From UBA12191 sp009937185 (GTDB lineage Bacteria > Planctomycetota > UBA8108 > UBA1146), in contig CALJGL010000007.1 in the NCBI GenBank assembly GCA_938075155.1, positions 62,001-126,000 on the forward strand: DNA of 64,000 bases, in the 5' to 3' direction. Shown here piece after piece: positions 34,451-43,490 of the stretch. Both the position numbers and the translations under genes were made by a program. The stretch's first letter is position 1; each line of letters starts with the position of its first letter. The notes under the pieces were generated by a model, which made no database searches, had not been told where the DNA came from, and worked only from the letters and a program-made list of their open reading frames with translations.

Positions 34451-34975
34451 TTACGGTGCCGGGCTTACCGGTTGGACAACTGTCCCACACTCACTGCAAG
34501 TCCGTTGATCTTCATTTTCCCAGAAATTTCCCAAGAGAGGTTTCAGCTGACCGACGATGTCCGTCAACACAAACTGGGCATTCAGTACCTTGTGATTGCA
34601 CTGATCGCAGTAGACGACGAATTGATCCTCTACACCCTCTGGTCTTTTTCTTTCGACCACCATTCCGATGGTGCCTTCTCCTCGCTGAGGAGAATGGGGA
34701 ATCCCAGGGGGAAGCAACATGACATCGCCCTCCCTAATCACAATATCCCGTTCTTTTCCGTCTTCTTTCACCTTGAGGACCATGTCTCCTTCAAGCTGGT
34801 GAAAGAATTCTTCGGTCTCATTGATGTGATAATCTTTTCGCAGATTCGGACCACCCACGATCATGACGATAAAATCGGTATTTTTCCAAACTACCTGATT
34901 TCCCACAGGGGGCTTCAGAAGGTGTCGATGCTCATCAATCCACTCTTTAAGGGAAAATGCCGTAAGTGTAGACAT
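34451..34975 (-). CDS. nbaC: 3-hydroxyanthranilate 3,4-dioxygenase
   Basis: A 174-residue cupin with the iron site in NETEEFFHQLEGDMVLKV and PPGIPHSPQR. A C-terminal rubredoxin-like iron site with CDQC and CSEC pairs is a feature of bacterial HAO enzymes. ATG 34975 is chosen over ATG 34981 because AAAGGA is then seven bases away. It opens the ring of 3-hydroxyanthranilate to 2-amino-3-carboxymuconate semialdehyde. It is the first gene of the minus-strand tryptophan operon. Confidence 0.95.
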   Translation of the reverse strand: MSTLTAFSLKEWIDEHRHLLKPPVGNQVVWKNTDFIVMIVGGPNLRKDYHINETEEFFHQLEGDMVLKVKEDGKERDIVIREGDVMLLPPGIPHSPQRGEGTIGMVVERKRPEGVEDQFVVYCDQCNHKVLNAQFVLTDIVGQLKPLLGNFWENEDQRTCSECGTVVQPVSPAP

Positions 34976-35014
34976 GATCATGTCCTTTCCAAGGATCTAC
35001 TCTGGGGTCTCCGC

Positions 35015-35042
35015 TTGAATACTCCACGGTTACCGTTATACA
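35015..35042 (+). promoter_or_regulatory. possible promoter in the divergent region before the 241-residue protein gene
   Basis: TTGAAT (35015-35020) and TATACA (35037-35042) have a 16-base spacer. The region (34976-35176) separates the tryptophan operon from a plus-strand gene. A small hairpin TCTTCG-GCAA-CGAAGA (35059-35074), with a GNRA-type loop, follows. No regulator gene is adjacent. Confidence 0.35.
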
Positions 35043-35176
35043 GTAATCCTTCTATGGTTCTTCGGCAACGAAGACCCAGCAGGTAAACTACGCTCTATTG
35101 GAGAGAATAAACTCCAGATCGATAGAAGCGCAAACCAGAGAAGCCAACAGCAACATTAGGAATTGGAGGACTGCCC

Positions 35177-35902
35177 ATGGGTACCGAGGAGATCAAGTTT
35201 CTACCCACCGATTTCGAAAAGTTTGCAGACTCCGTACAAGACAATGCTGAATTCAACGACGCTCGCCTCGAAGTTCGAAGAAAACTCGATTTATTGGGTA
35301 AAGCAGGAGGCGAAAAATTGTCGGACGGTGTCCATGATTTCGTCTCCAGAGCCAGCCTCCACCATCCTCACAAAGCGAACTCGTTCAAAGTTGACAAGCA
35401 ATGGGTCTATCTCTCTCGGGCCGAATCTGAACGTAAGGAACTTCAAGGTCGGCTCGGTCAGGAAATCGGAGAAGATTTAGGTAGTGATTACAATCATGCT
35501 GTCCTCGTATTGGAAATTCAGCACTCCGGTTTGACCCTTGCATTGAGGATTCACCCCAGAGCCTGGTGGGATGGCGAAAACCTCAGGCGACAAATGGGAC
35601 GTCAAGAAGGCCGAGAAAACCTTGCGGCAGCGGTCAAGCCGCTGAAGGGCTTTCGCCTAAGAATCGATGACAATAAAACTTCAAGGGCTTGTGAAACGGT
35701 GGACGACATCGAGTGGATGACAGTTCGTAAACATTTCACTCCCGGTGAACACTGGATTCACATCGAGAAACATATCGAAGGAGATTCTCTTTTTGTCAGT
35801 TCCGGCGGATTCCAAGAGCGCCTACTCGATGAGTGGAGTCGTCTCTTGCCGGCTTACAAACTTTTTTGCTGGCATAAAAATAATGACGAACTGTTCGCCT
35901 AA
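35177..35902 (+). CDS. hypothetical protein, cytoplasmic
   Basis: A 241-residue protein with a strong start (TTGGAGG seven bases before the ATG). I do not recognise it. It has no signal peptide or membrane helix. The sequence is charged alpha/beta with an N-terminal DFEKFADSVQDNAEFNDARLEVRRKL helix, a central LVLEIQHSGLTLALRIHPRAWWDGENLRRQ strand-helix region and a C-terminal helix rich in aromatic residues. It lies between the divergent tryptophan operon and the PSCyt/DUF1501 pair on the same strand as the latter. No function is proposed. Confidence 0.75.
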   Translation: MGTEEIKFLPTDFEKFADSVQDNAEFNDARLEVRRKLDLLGKAGGEKLSDGVHDFVSRASLHHPHKANSFKVDKQWVYLSRAESERKELQGRLGQEIGEDLGSDYNHAVLVLEIQHSGLTLALRIHPRAWWDGENLRRQMGRQEGRENLAAAVKPLKGFRLRIDDNKTSRACETVDDIEWMTVRKHFTPGEHWIHIEKHIEGDSLFVSSGGFQERLLDEWSRLLPAYKLFCWHKNNDELFA

Positions 35903-35993
35903 ATCAGTATCGACCATATAGATGGCATAAGGCTTCAGGCTGGCTCGTTTATCTCGAGTGATTTTCTGGAATAATCGTCCTGGAGGGAGCGCC

Positions 35994-38900
35994 ATGACAA
36001 TGACCAGAAAATCAACTCCGCCATTGTTGAAGTCAGTACTACTGCTTCTATCCCTCTCTCTGGGTTTGTCCGCTTTAGCCACTCCTGTCAACGACGAGAA
36101 GAATGAAGACAACGTCCCTGATTTCTCTTCAGTGATTCGCCCCATCCTGTCTCGACACTGCCTTCCGTGTCACGGTCCCGATAAAAATACACGAAAAGCG
36201 GACCTCAGGCTGGATATACACGAGTGGGCTCTAGACGTTCTCGATCCTAGTTCTCCAGATGGTGGAGAGTTCTCTCGAAGAATTCTTAGCTCGGATCAAG
36301 ATGATCAAATGCCCCCGCCTGACTTCATTGAATCTTTGGACAATGAGGAGAGAGAAACACTCATCCGCTGGGTCAATGCCGGAGCCCCTTGGGAAGAGCA
36401 CTGGAGCTTCGAGCCTCTTATTCATCCTGTATTGCCAGCGAGCTCTAGTGATTCAGGCATCGATTTCTTTATCCATGAAAAACTAAAGCAACGAGGGCTT
36501 TCACCTTCCGAGAGTGCGATGCCAGAAACGTTAGCCAGAAGATCTTCATTGGATATCACTGGCCTTCCACCTGAACCGGAGCGAGTCGACGCATTTCTTC
36601 TTGAGTATGCTTCCCATCCGAATGAAGCATGGACGAAGTGGATCGATGACTTACTGTCATCTCCCTCATATGGAGAACGCTGGGCAAGCCTTTGGCTGGA
36701 TTTATCCAGATACGCTGATACGAAGGGTTATGAACAAGACGGGCATCGAAACATTTGGCCTTGGCGTGATTGGCTCATTCGATCACTGAATTCTGATATG
36801 CCTTTTGACCGTTTCACACAGGAACAGCTCGCAGGAGACCTCCTCTCCGACGCCACAGATCAGACTCGTATCGCTACTGCATTTCATAGAAATACTCTAA
36901 CGAATGACGAAGGAGGAACTCAGGACGAAGAATTTCGGGTCGCGGCAGTCGTCGATAGGGTCAATACCACCATGGAAGTCTGGATGGGCCTGACTGCTGC
37001 CTGTGCTCAATGTCATGACCATAAATATGATCCGATATCCCAGAAGGAATATTATCAGCTCTACGATGTTTTTAATCAGACACAAGATTCCGATCGAAAT
37101 GACGAGTTCCCCACTCTTCCCGTTCTCAAAGATGATGACGAAATCGAATTAGTTAAAACTCGGGAACTTCTCTCTCAACAACTCCAAACTCTATCTGAAG
37201 AAAAACTACAAATACCAGATCCTATAAAACAAGAGTCGCCACCTGATCCTGCGACAGCAGAAGTGATGATCGATCTCGCATACTCAGGAGTCACACTTCC
37301 ACTCGCCACAGAAACCATCGATCAAACAGTGACTCCATGGATTTGGTCCCCTGCACCGGTGAATTCACCCGAAGGATTGACCCGGATCATCCGCCAGAAA
37401 GCCCCTCCCCAACAAACTCGACAGGTCTTTTTTGATCAAAGCCTGATCCCGGTTTCGGTTCGAAATGGGGATATCCTTTCTATTCAAGTAAAGATTCTGG
37501 AGTCTCCACAAACTTTGATGCTTCAGGTTCACTCTGCGGATGAAACCACATGGGAGCATCGTGCGTTTTGGGGTGAAGACCTGTTCACATGGGGAATCTC
37601 TGGCACGCCATCTCGCTGGCAAATGGGCGATACCACTAACCTACAAGTCACTGGGGAATGGCTGAATCTCGAAATCCCCATTTCAACTATCGCGATCACA
37701 CCCGACAAAAAAATTACTGGAGTTGCACTGTCTCAAATCGGAGGCCTCGTCGAATGGGGTGGTGTACGGCTTCGTGGAATCCGTGAAGAAACTCCACGCC
37801 CATTATCGAATTTTGACGACTTCCTCAATATGTATCCTCAGTTTCAATCCCAACTATTGCCCGCTGAAATACGATCTCTGATCGAACAGAATCCCGCACT
37901 CGGATCTGACTCTTTTCAAAATCTATTCGATTGGTGGAAGAGCGAGGTTTCGCTGTACGGTCGAATGATTCTCTTTTCAAGAAAACAAGAAATCGCACAG
38001 ACTCGAAAACTCCTTGAGTCTATTAAATCCAGGGCTGTTTCGGTTCCGATACTCGCCTCTCTTTCTGCAGAAATGAAAAGGGAAACACGTCTACTTCAGA
38101 GAGGTTCGTATCTTCAACCGGGCGAAATCGTAACGGGAAATGTCCCCGAGTTTCTGCACTCACCGTCCAGCAACACTCCCATGAATCGATTGGAATTGGC
38201 GAAGTGGCTTGTTCATCCCGACAACCCTTTAACAGCAAGAGTTCAGGTCAATCGCATATGGGAGCAACTTTTCGGAAAAGGTTTGGTGAGAACCGTCGAG
38301 GACCTCGGTACTCAGGGCGAACTGCCGAGCCACCCTGAGTTACTGGATCATCTGGCTGTCACCTGGCAGGAAAGTGACCAATGGAGTCTTAAGGCATTGA
38401 TTCGCCGGATCATGCTGAGTGATACCTATCGCCAAAGCAGCCGTCAGACACCTGAACATTTACGGATAGATCCTGATAATGTTTGGCTCGCAAGGGCACC
38501 GAGAACAAGACTTACTGCAGAAATGATCCGTGATCAGGCTCTGGCCGTCGGTGGGCTCCTGTCTCGAAAACTGTACGGTCCACCCGTCTATCCCCCACAA
38601 CCCGATGGTGTTTGGCAAGTGGTCTACAATGGCTCTAATTGGCCCACGAGCGTCGGCGAAAATAGAGTACGCCGAAGCCTCTATACCTATTGGCGAAGAA
38701 CAGCACCTTATCCGGCGATGCTGATTTTTGATTCTCCCGATCGTCAAGTATGCCAATCTCGGCGCATTCGAACAAACACACCTCTTCAAGCCTTGGTCAC
38801 ACTCAATGATCCTGTCTACATCGAAGCCGCGGCCGGATTGGCAAAGCTGGCTTTATCAGAGAACGACACTGTTCTTGACGCTGTCACCTTCGCTTTTCGA

Positions 38901-39122
38901 CGAGCGCTCTCAAGAAAACCTGAATCAGCAGAATTAGAAACACTGATGTCATTCGTATCGCAACAAATCGATCACTTCTCTGAATCTCCAGAAAATGCTC
39001 ACGCACTCATCGAAGGCGCAAACTGGGATATTTCAACAGAGCAAGATCCTCTGGAAGCTGCCGCTCTGATTATTTTGGCAAATGTAATTCTAAACCTCGA
39101 TGAATTTCTCGTCAGGGGGTGA
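35994..39122 (+). CDS. planctomycete cytochrome PSCyt1-DUF1549-DUF1553 protein
   Basis: A 1042-residue exported protein starting at ATG 35994 with GGAGGGAG just upstream. A signal peptide (LLLLSLSLGLSALA) is followed by a haem-binding CLPCHGP motif near residue 57 (PSCyt1). A DUF1549 (PSCyt2) block contains SPSYGERWASLWLDLSRYADT and a second CAQCHDHKYDP motif near 337. A non-conserved beta-rich middle region follows, then a DUF1553 (PSD1) block containing NPLTARVQVNRIWEQLFGKGLVRTVEDLG. This architecture is nearly confined to Planctomycetota and relatives and pairs with a DUF1501 gene. The function is not settled; polysaccharide or sulfated-polymer degradation is suspected from distribution. 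Confidence 0.95.
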   Translation: MTMTRKSTPPLLKSVLLLLSLSLGLSALATPVNDEKNEDNVPDFSSVIRPILSRHCLPCHGPDKNTRKADLRLDIHEWALDVLDPSSPDGGEFSRRILSSDQDDQMPPPDFIESLDNEERETLIRWVNAGAPWEEHWSFEPLIHPVLPASSSDSGIDFFIHEKLKQRGLSPSESAMPETLARRSSLDITGLPPEPERVDAFLLEYASHPNEAWTKWIDDLLSSPSYGERWASLWLDLSRYADTKGYEQDGHRNIWPWRDWLIRSLNSDMPFDRFTQEQLAGDLLSDATDQTRIATAFHRNTLTNDEGGTQDEEFRVAAVVDRVNTTMEVWMGLTAACAQCHDHKYDPISQKEYYQLYDVFNQTQDSDRNDEFPTLPVLKDDDEIELVKTRELLSQQLQTLSEEKLQIPDPIKQESPPDPATAEVMIDLAYSGVTLPLATETIDQTVTPWIWSPAPVNSPEGLTRIIRQKAPPQQTRQVFFDQSLIPVSVRNGDILSIQVKILESPQTLMLQVHSADETTWEHRAFWGEDLFTWGISGTPSRWQMGDTTNLQVTGEWLNLEIPISTIAITPDKKITGVALSQIGGLVEWGGVRLRGIREETPRPLSNFDDFLNMYPQFQSQLLPAEIRSLIEQNPALGSDSFQNLFDWWKSEVSLYGRMILFSRKQEIAQTRKLLESIKSRAVSVPILASLSAEMKRETRLLQRGSYLQPGEIVTGNVPEFLHSPSSNTPMNRLELAKWLVHPDNPLTARVQVNRIWEQLFGKGLVRTVEDLGTQGELPSHPELLDHLAVTWQESDQWSLKALIRRIMLSDTYRQSSRQTPEHLRIDPDNVWLARAPRTRLTAEMIRDQALAVGGLLSRKLYGPPVYPPQPDGVWQVVYNGSNWPTSVGENRVRRSLYTYWRRTAPYPAMLIFDSPDRQVCQSRRIRTNTPLQALVTLNDPVYIEAAAGLAKLALSENDTVLDAVTFAFRRALSRKPESAELETLMSFVSQQIDHFSESPENAHALIEGANWDISTEQDPLEAAALIILANVILNLDEFLVRG

Positions 39123-39127
39123 CGATC

Positions 39128-40582
39128 ATGGATTCCGATCAACAGTTTTTTCTAGAACATCACAAAGAGATCACCCGTCGTTGGTTCCTTGGCCGAATGG
39201 GCTTGGGAATTGGCGGCTTGGCTCTGTCTTCCATCTCTCCGGGTGGCCTTGGGGCAGCAACCGCTCCCGTCGAGGGCAGTATCAGAGCGCCTCACTTCGC
39301 ACCCAGAGCGAAGAGAGTGATCGCCTTACATATGGCAGGATCTCCTCCACAACAGGATCTCTTTGATCCAAAACCACTGTTGAAAGAAATGGATGGTCAA
39401 CCCTGCCCTGATCACCTGATGAAGGACGAAATATTCCCCTTTATCAAAGGGCACCCCAAAATATTAGCCAGCCCCTACGAATTTGAACGTGATCCTCAGT
39501 CCGGGATGGAAATCTCAGAACTGATGCCCGAACTTCGCAAGGTCTCCAACGAAATCTGCATGATCCGTTCGATGCATACGGAACAATTTAATCATGCTCC
39601 GGCACAGATGTTTATCTACACCGGTTCACCCCGCTTCGGTCGCCCTTCAATGGGCTCTTGGCTGACATGGGGCCTCGGAAGTGGCAATACGGATCTGCCT
39701 TCATATGTGGTGTTAGTCTCGGGAGGAAAAACTCCCAGTTCAGGGAAAAGTGTATGGGGATCAGGCTTTCTTCCCTCAGTTCACCAGGGTGTTCAATGTA
39801 GAACTTCTGGGGACCCCGTTCTCTATCTTGGAAACCCTCCAGGAGTCGACGGCGTCACTCGCAGAGATTCCATCGATGCGATTCAAGCCTTGGATCGAAT
39901 TGCTGCAGAGAGAGACTCAGACCCTGAAACTTTGACACGCATCGAACAATACGAGCTGGCCTTCCGCATGCAAACCTCAGTTCCAGAGGTCATGGACGTC
40001 TCCCAGGAAAGCCAAGAAACCTTGGATATGTATGGAGCAGATGCCTCGCAAGCAAGCTTCGCCAGAAATTGTCTCCTCGCGAGAAGGCTCGTGGAAAAAG
40101 ACGTCCGGTTTGTTCAACTCTTTGATTGGGGTTGGGATACTCATGGTACGAATCCCAGCGATGACATCGTTCACCAATTACCTTTGAAATGTAAACAAAC
40201 GGATCGCCCTGTCGCTGCACTCATTAAAGACCTTCGACAAAGAGGTCTTCTCGATGACACCTTGATACTCTGGACCGGTGAATTTGGACGAACAGCCATG
40301 AATGAAGAACGGGGAGGATCTAAATATCTGGGAAGAGACCACCACCCCCATAGTTACACTATGTGGATGGCCGGAGGAGGAGTCAAAGGGGGATATGTAC
40401 ACGGTGAAACCGACGAATTCGGTTATTCCATCACCAAGGATCCCGTTCATGTTCATGATCTTCAAGCCACAGTGCTCCACCTGATGGGATTCCATCATGA
40501 ACAGTTAACTTATCCCTATCAGGGAAGAGATTTCCGTCTTACAGATGTCCACGGAAAGGTGATTCAGGATTTGATCTCATAA
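39128..40582 (+). CDS. DUF1501 protein, Tat-exported partner of the PSCyt protein
   Basis: A 484-residue DUF1501 protein of the alkaline phosphatase/sulfatase-like superfamily. The N-terminus carries a twin-arginine type signal (RRWFLGRMGLGIGGLALSS). Conserved blocks include LHMAGSPPQQDLFDPKP, MIRSMHTEQFNHAPAQ, GWDTHGTN and WTGEFGRTAMNE-x-RDHHPHSYTMWMAGGGVKGG. A GTG at 39119 overlaps the previous stop (GTGA), but ATG 39128 has a better-spaced AGGGGG. Translation is probably coupled to the PSCyt gene. Catalytic activity is unproven for the family. Confidence 0.95.
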   Translation: MDSDQQFFLEHHKEITRRWFLGRMGLGIGGLALSSISPGGLGAATAPVEGSIRAPHFAPRAKRVIALHMAGSPPQQDLFDPKPLLKEMDGQPCPDHLMKDEIFPFIKGHPKILASPYEFERDPQSGMEISELMPELRKVSNEICMIRSMHTEQFNHAPAQMFIYTGSPRFGRPSMGSWLTWGLGSGNTDLPSYVVLVSGGKTPSSGKSVWGSGFLPSVHQGVQCRTSGDPVLYLGNPPGVDGVTRRDSIDAIQALDRIAAERDSDPETLTRIEQYELAFRMQTSVPEVMDVSQESQETLDMYGADASQASFARNCLLARRLVEKDVRFVQLFDWGWDTHGTNPSDDIVHQLPLKCKQTDRPVAALIKDLRQRGLLDDTLILWTGEFGRTAMNEERGGSKYLGRDHHPHSYTMWMAGGGVKGGYVHGETDEFGYSITKDPVHVHDLQATVLHLMGFHHEQLTYPYQGRDFRLTDVHGKVIQDLIS

Positions 40583-40602
40583 AGAGCCGTGAACAAGCCT
40601 GA

Positions 40603-42369
40603 TCAATCGCCCAAAATCCAACACGAATCAGGTTGAGAATTGTTCAGATTCACATCAGGACCCGGCAACGGATATGGAGCAGCTGGTGAAGGTCCATCCT
40701 GAAAGAGTAGGGAAATGATCTGAATGGCATCCGTGATAGTGACAAAACCATCATCTTGGAAGTCACAAGCATCGACGCAGCCGTCAGTATCTTCGGAGTT
40801 GAAGAGGTAACCCAGTACCGTCAACGCATCGGAAATATCTAAGCTCAGATTTCCGTTACAGTCTCCCCTTAAGAAACAATGACCATAACCGAGGGCTTCG
40901 TGAGCACCCAGATCACGACGTAATCCTTGTGGCCGTAACACCCCATCAATATCGGTGACGGGTAACCCAGGATAATCGTCAGTACCTTCATCTATGGCAG
41001 CCGAACACTCCCCCGGATAACCGAAATCATCCAATTCTGCATCTTTCTGAAAGACGAGAGGTTCTTCGGGATCCGCACCCTGCATCAACACGTGAATCAG
41101 ATTGAAATCTGCTAAGGGCCCTTCAGATAATCCGGCCTCTCTTGTCGCATCATTTCTCCAGATAATCGAATTAACGATGGTAGGGTTCGCGAGTAATTCA
41201 GCTCGAATTCCCCCGCCCTTACCGTATGTCGAATTACTGTCGATGGTGCAATGGAGAAATAATGCAGAGACACCCTCGACGCATGCCACTCCTCCCCCGG
41301 AGTCAGTAGCATGGTTATTCAAGATCAGGCAATTTTCGACGCGAGGATCTCCGAGGATTCTCAGGAATAAGCCTCCACCCTGATGAGCCGCACTGTTATC
41401 TGTCACTCTGAGACGGGCAAAAGTCGAGAAGGTCTCAAAGTTATAGATTCCTCCACCATCGTGATTCGCAGTGTTTCCGGAAATTGTGCTATCGACAATA
41501 TTGAGATCCGAGAAGTGAGTGACTCCCAGGCCGCCTCCATCATTGGCGATATTGCCCAACACCTGAAGGCCTGAAACTTCGAAGTTGGAGAACTGCTCAA
41601 AAAGCCCTCCCCCGCCTTCATCTGTGGCGAAATTGCCTTCGATCAAACACTGGCTGAAGGATCCATTGGCCATAGACATAAAGAACCCGCCGCCAGATTC
41701 TCCACTGTTTTGAAGGAAATCGCAGTCGAGCACATTGATCTGTGATTCCCCACCTGCAAAAAAGCCACCACCCCAGCCATATGACAAGTTTTCCAAAAAT
41801 TGACTCTGGGAAATCGTGCAACTGCCACCATCAACAGAAAGTCCGCCACCTTGACTGGCGAAGTTATTCAGGAAGACACAATCACTGATCGTAATATTGG
41901 AGTTCTCCGAGTGGACTCCGCCGCCTCTGGAAGAACTGTTTTCTAAAAACATACAGTTATCGATCGTGGAGACACTATCGATCACGATCAAGCCGCCTCC
42001 ACAAAGAGATAGAGGCTCGCCGCAACTAACGCCAAATCCATTTTGAACGGTGAACCCAGAAAGTCTGCAACTTGTGGATATTGATTCCATCTTCACGACA
42101 GAAAGAAAACTTCCAGCTCCATCCAAAAACGTAAACTCAGGTCCATCGACGCCGATGATCTCCAGAGATTTTCCTTCATAGTCGACAAACTCTTGATATG
42201 TCCCTGGGGATACTAAAATACGGTCGCCGTCATTAGCGATGGCTATCGCCGCATTAATGGTGGGATATTGTCCTGGAACTTGCCTATCCAATGCTTGCGA
42301 ATCTCTACCCTGTAACATCACAGAGCAAAAAATCGCCAATGCTAGGAGAGAGCGGGGTTGTTTCTTCAT
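40603..42369 (-). CDS. secreted right-handed beta-helix protein with dockerin-like tail
   Basis: A 588-residue protein starting at ATG 42369, which gives a clean signal peptide (KKQPRSLLALAIFCSVMLQG); a longer frame from 42417 overlaps the upstream gene. After YPTINAAIAIANDGDRILVSPGTYQE the sequence is a run of parallel beta-helix coils with repeated GGG-x motifs and N-x-S-SRGGG steps, typical of pectate-lyase-fold or polymorphic outer-membrane-like proteins. Two dockerin-like EF loops (RGDCNGNLSLDISDA; CDFQDDGFVTITDA) and a PSPAAPYPLPGPD tail follow. No polysaccharide lyase catalytic triad is obvious. It is co-transcribed with the gene at 42378. Confidence 0.85.
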   Translation of the reverse strand: MKKQPRSLLALAIFCSVMLQGRDSQALDRQVPGQYPTINAAIAIANDGDRILVSPGTYQEFVDYEGKSLEIIGVDGPEFTFLDGAGSFLSVVKMESISTSCRLSGFTVQNGFGVSCGEPLSLCGGGLIVIDSVSTIDNCMFLENSSSRGGGVHSENSNITISDCVFLNNFASQGGGLSVDGGSCTISQSQFLENLSYGWGGGFFAGGESQINVLDCDFLQNSGESGGGFFMSMANGSFSQCLIEGNFATDEGGGGLFEQFSNFEVSGLQVLGNIANDGGGLGVTHFSDLNIVDSTISGNTANHDGGGIYNFETFSTFARLRVTDNSAAHQGGGLFLRILGDPRVENCLILNNHATDSGGGVACVEGVSALFLHCTIDSNSTYGKGGGIRAELLANPTIVNSIIWRNDATREAGLSEGPLADFNLIHVLMQGADPEEPLVFQKDAELDDFGYPGECSAAIDEGTDDYPGLPVTDIDGVLRPQGLRRDLGAHEALGYGHCFLRGDCNGNLSLDISDALTVLGYLFNSEDTDGCVDACDFQDDGFVTITDAIQIISLLFQDGPSPAAPYPLPGPDVNLNNSQPDSCWILGD

Positions 42370-42377
42370 TACGTATC

Positions 42378-43292
42378 TCACGGGCATGTTGGACACGCTG
42401 GTGAGGGAGTAACGCAATTGAAATCGTCATCTCCAGGATAATCTTCAAGTCCGCACTCTGGGAATGGATACGGCGGAGCGACTCCAATACCAAACACATA
42501 ATAGAGTGTAAAAACAACATCCGTAATGTTGTAGAGCCCGTCGTCATCTGCATCTGCTGCATCTAGACAACTCGGTCCTATTCCGTCTAAAAATAGATAG
42601 TGAAGAGTAAAGATAGGGTCAGCAACATCAACAATAGCATCGTTGTTCGCGTCACCCCTAATGAAGAGCGCCGTCGCTGGCACACACACCTGACCAGGAT
42701 ATGTCAAAGATGGAGCAATCGATTCGTTATTGATAACAGCACGATTCGAAAGAACAACATTTCCGGTCCCGTTGATCTGGTCACAAAAGCTCACTGTGTA
42801 ACATTCGAAACAGTCGACTTCCTCAGGTGCAAAAAACTCAAAGTTGCCGATCTCTTGAGGAAGAAAACTTGGAGGGATTGTTTGTCCTGCAAAAGGCGGT
42901 AAAAAGTCTACTAGAATTCCAATAAGGATCTCTCGACCGTCTCCATCCTCATCATCATTATCCATTTGTTGGTTGACGTATTCGGCACCCACATCTTCGA
43001 CCACCGTATCTTCTATTGTGAAAGATCCTGGCAATGCAATCAGTGGTGCTTCAAAACAGGCTGTAATAGTGAAGCCTTGTATATTGCTAGAAGGATCAAT
43101 GAAGAAGAATGAAAACTTCTCCACTCCCCCAGGCTGAATACGAACCTGAGGATCATAAATAGCTGTCCCCGTTTTTCCGCCTAGATAAATGGTGTCATCT
43201 AATGCGAACAAAGGAGTGCCCAGGAGCAATAGCCCGATGATCACCAGAAAAAACTGGATGACCCCGACAAGCTTGGCGGGTGACTTTCTCAT
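42378..43292 (-). CDS. secreted cohesin-like protein with dockerin-like tail
   Basis: A 304-residue exported protein. A signal peptide (FFLVIIGLLLLGTPLFA) precedes about 150 residues of beta-sandwich sequence, beginning LGGKTGTAIYDPQVRIQPGG, that look cohesin-like. Two EF-hand-like repeats RGDANNDAIVDVADP and ADADDDGLYNITDV follow, then PPYPFPECG and a Cys-rich end (CVTPSPACPTCP). The tail type matches the proteins at 22314 and 40603. The beta-helix gene begins eight bases after its stop, so the two are one operon. It probably acts on the cell surface or outside the cell; no enzymatic motif is seen. Confidence 0.8.
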   Translation of the reverse strand: MRKSPAKLVGVIQFFLVIIGLLLLGTPLFALDDTIYLGGKTGTAIYDPQVRIQPGGVEKFSFFFIDPSSNIQGFTITACFEAPLIALPGSFTIEDTVVEDVGAEYVNQQMDNDDEDGDGREILIGILVDFLPPFAGQTIPPSFLPQEIGNFEFFAPEEVDCFECYTVSFCDQINGTGNVVLSNRAVINNESIAPSLTYPGQVCVPATALFIRGDANNDAIVDVADPIFTLHYLFLDGIGPSCLDAADADDDGLYNITDVVFTLYYVFGIGVAPPYPFPECGLEDYPGDDDFNCVTPSPACPTCP

Positions 43293-43490
43293 AAACTCTT
43301 CCAGATCCTATAAATAACTATCTATTGACAGAAAGCAGACAAATATCGAAATCTTCGAACTCGCGAGAATAATGTTCTCGTATAAATAATCTACATCAGA
43401 AGTAAACTGCCTTTTGTGAACATTGACAATATCTGTTCTTAAAAAAATTTTGTAACTTGCCTTCATTAACTATAAAAATAACAAGGCATA

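Noticed and set aside
34361..35086. 241-codon plus-strand ORF
   Set aside because: Mostly antisense to the 3-hydroxyanthranilate dioxygenase gene and its promoter region; no domain-like sequence.
43364..43380. Hairpin CGAGAA/TTCTCG in the gap before the cohesin-like gene
   Set aside because: Six-base stem in an AT-rich region, no T-run and no consistent promoter boxes; not strong enough to call.
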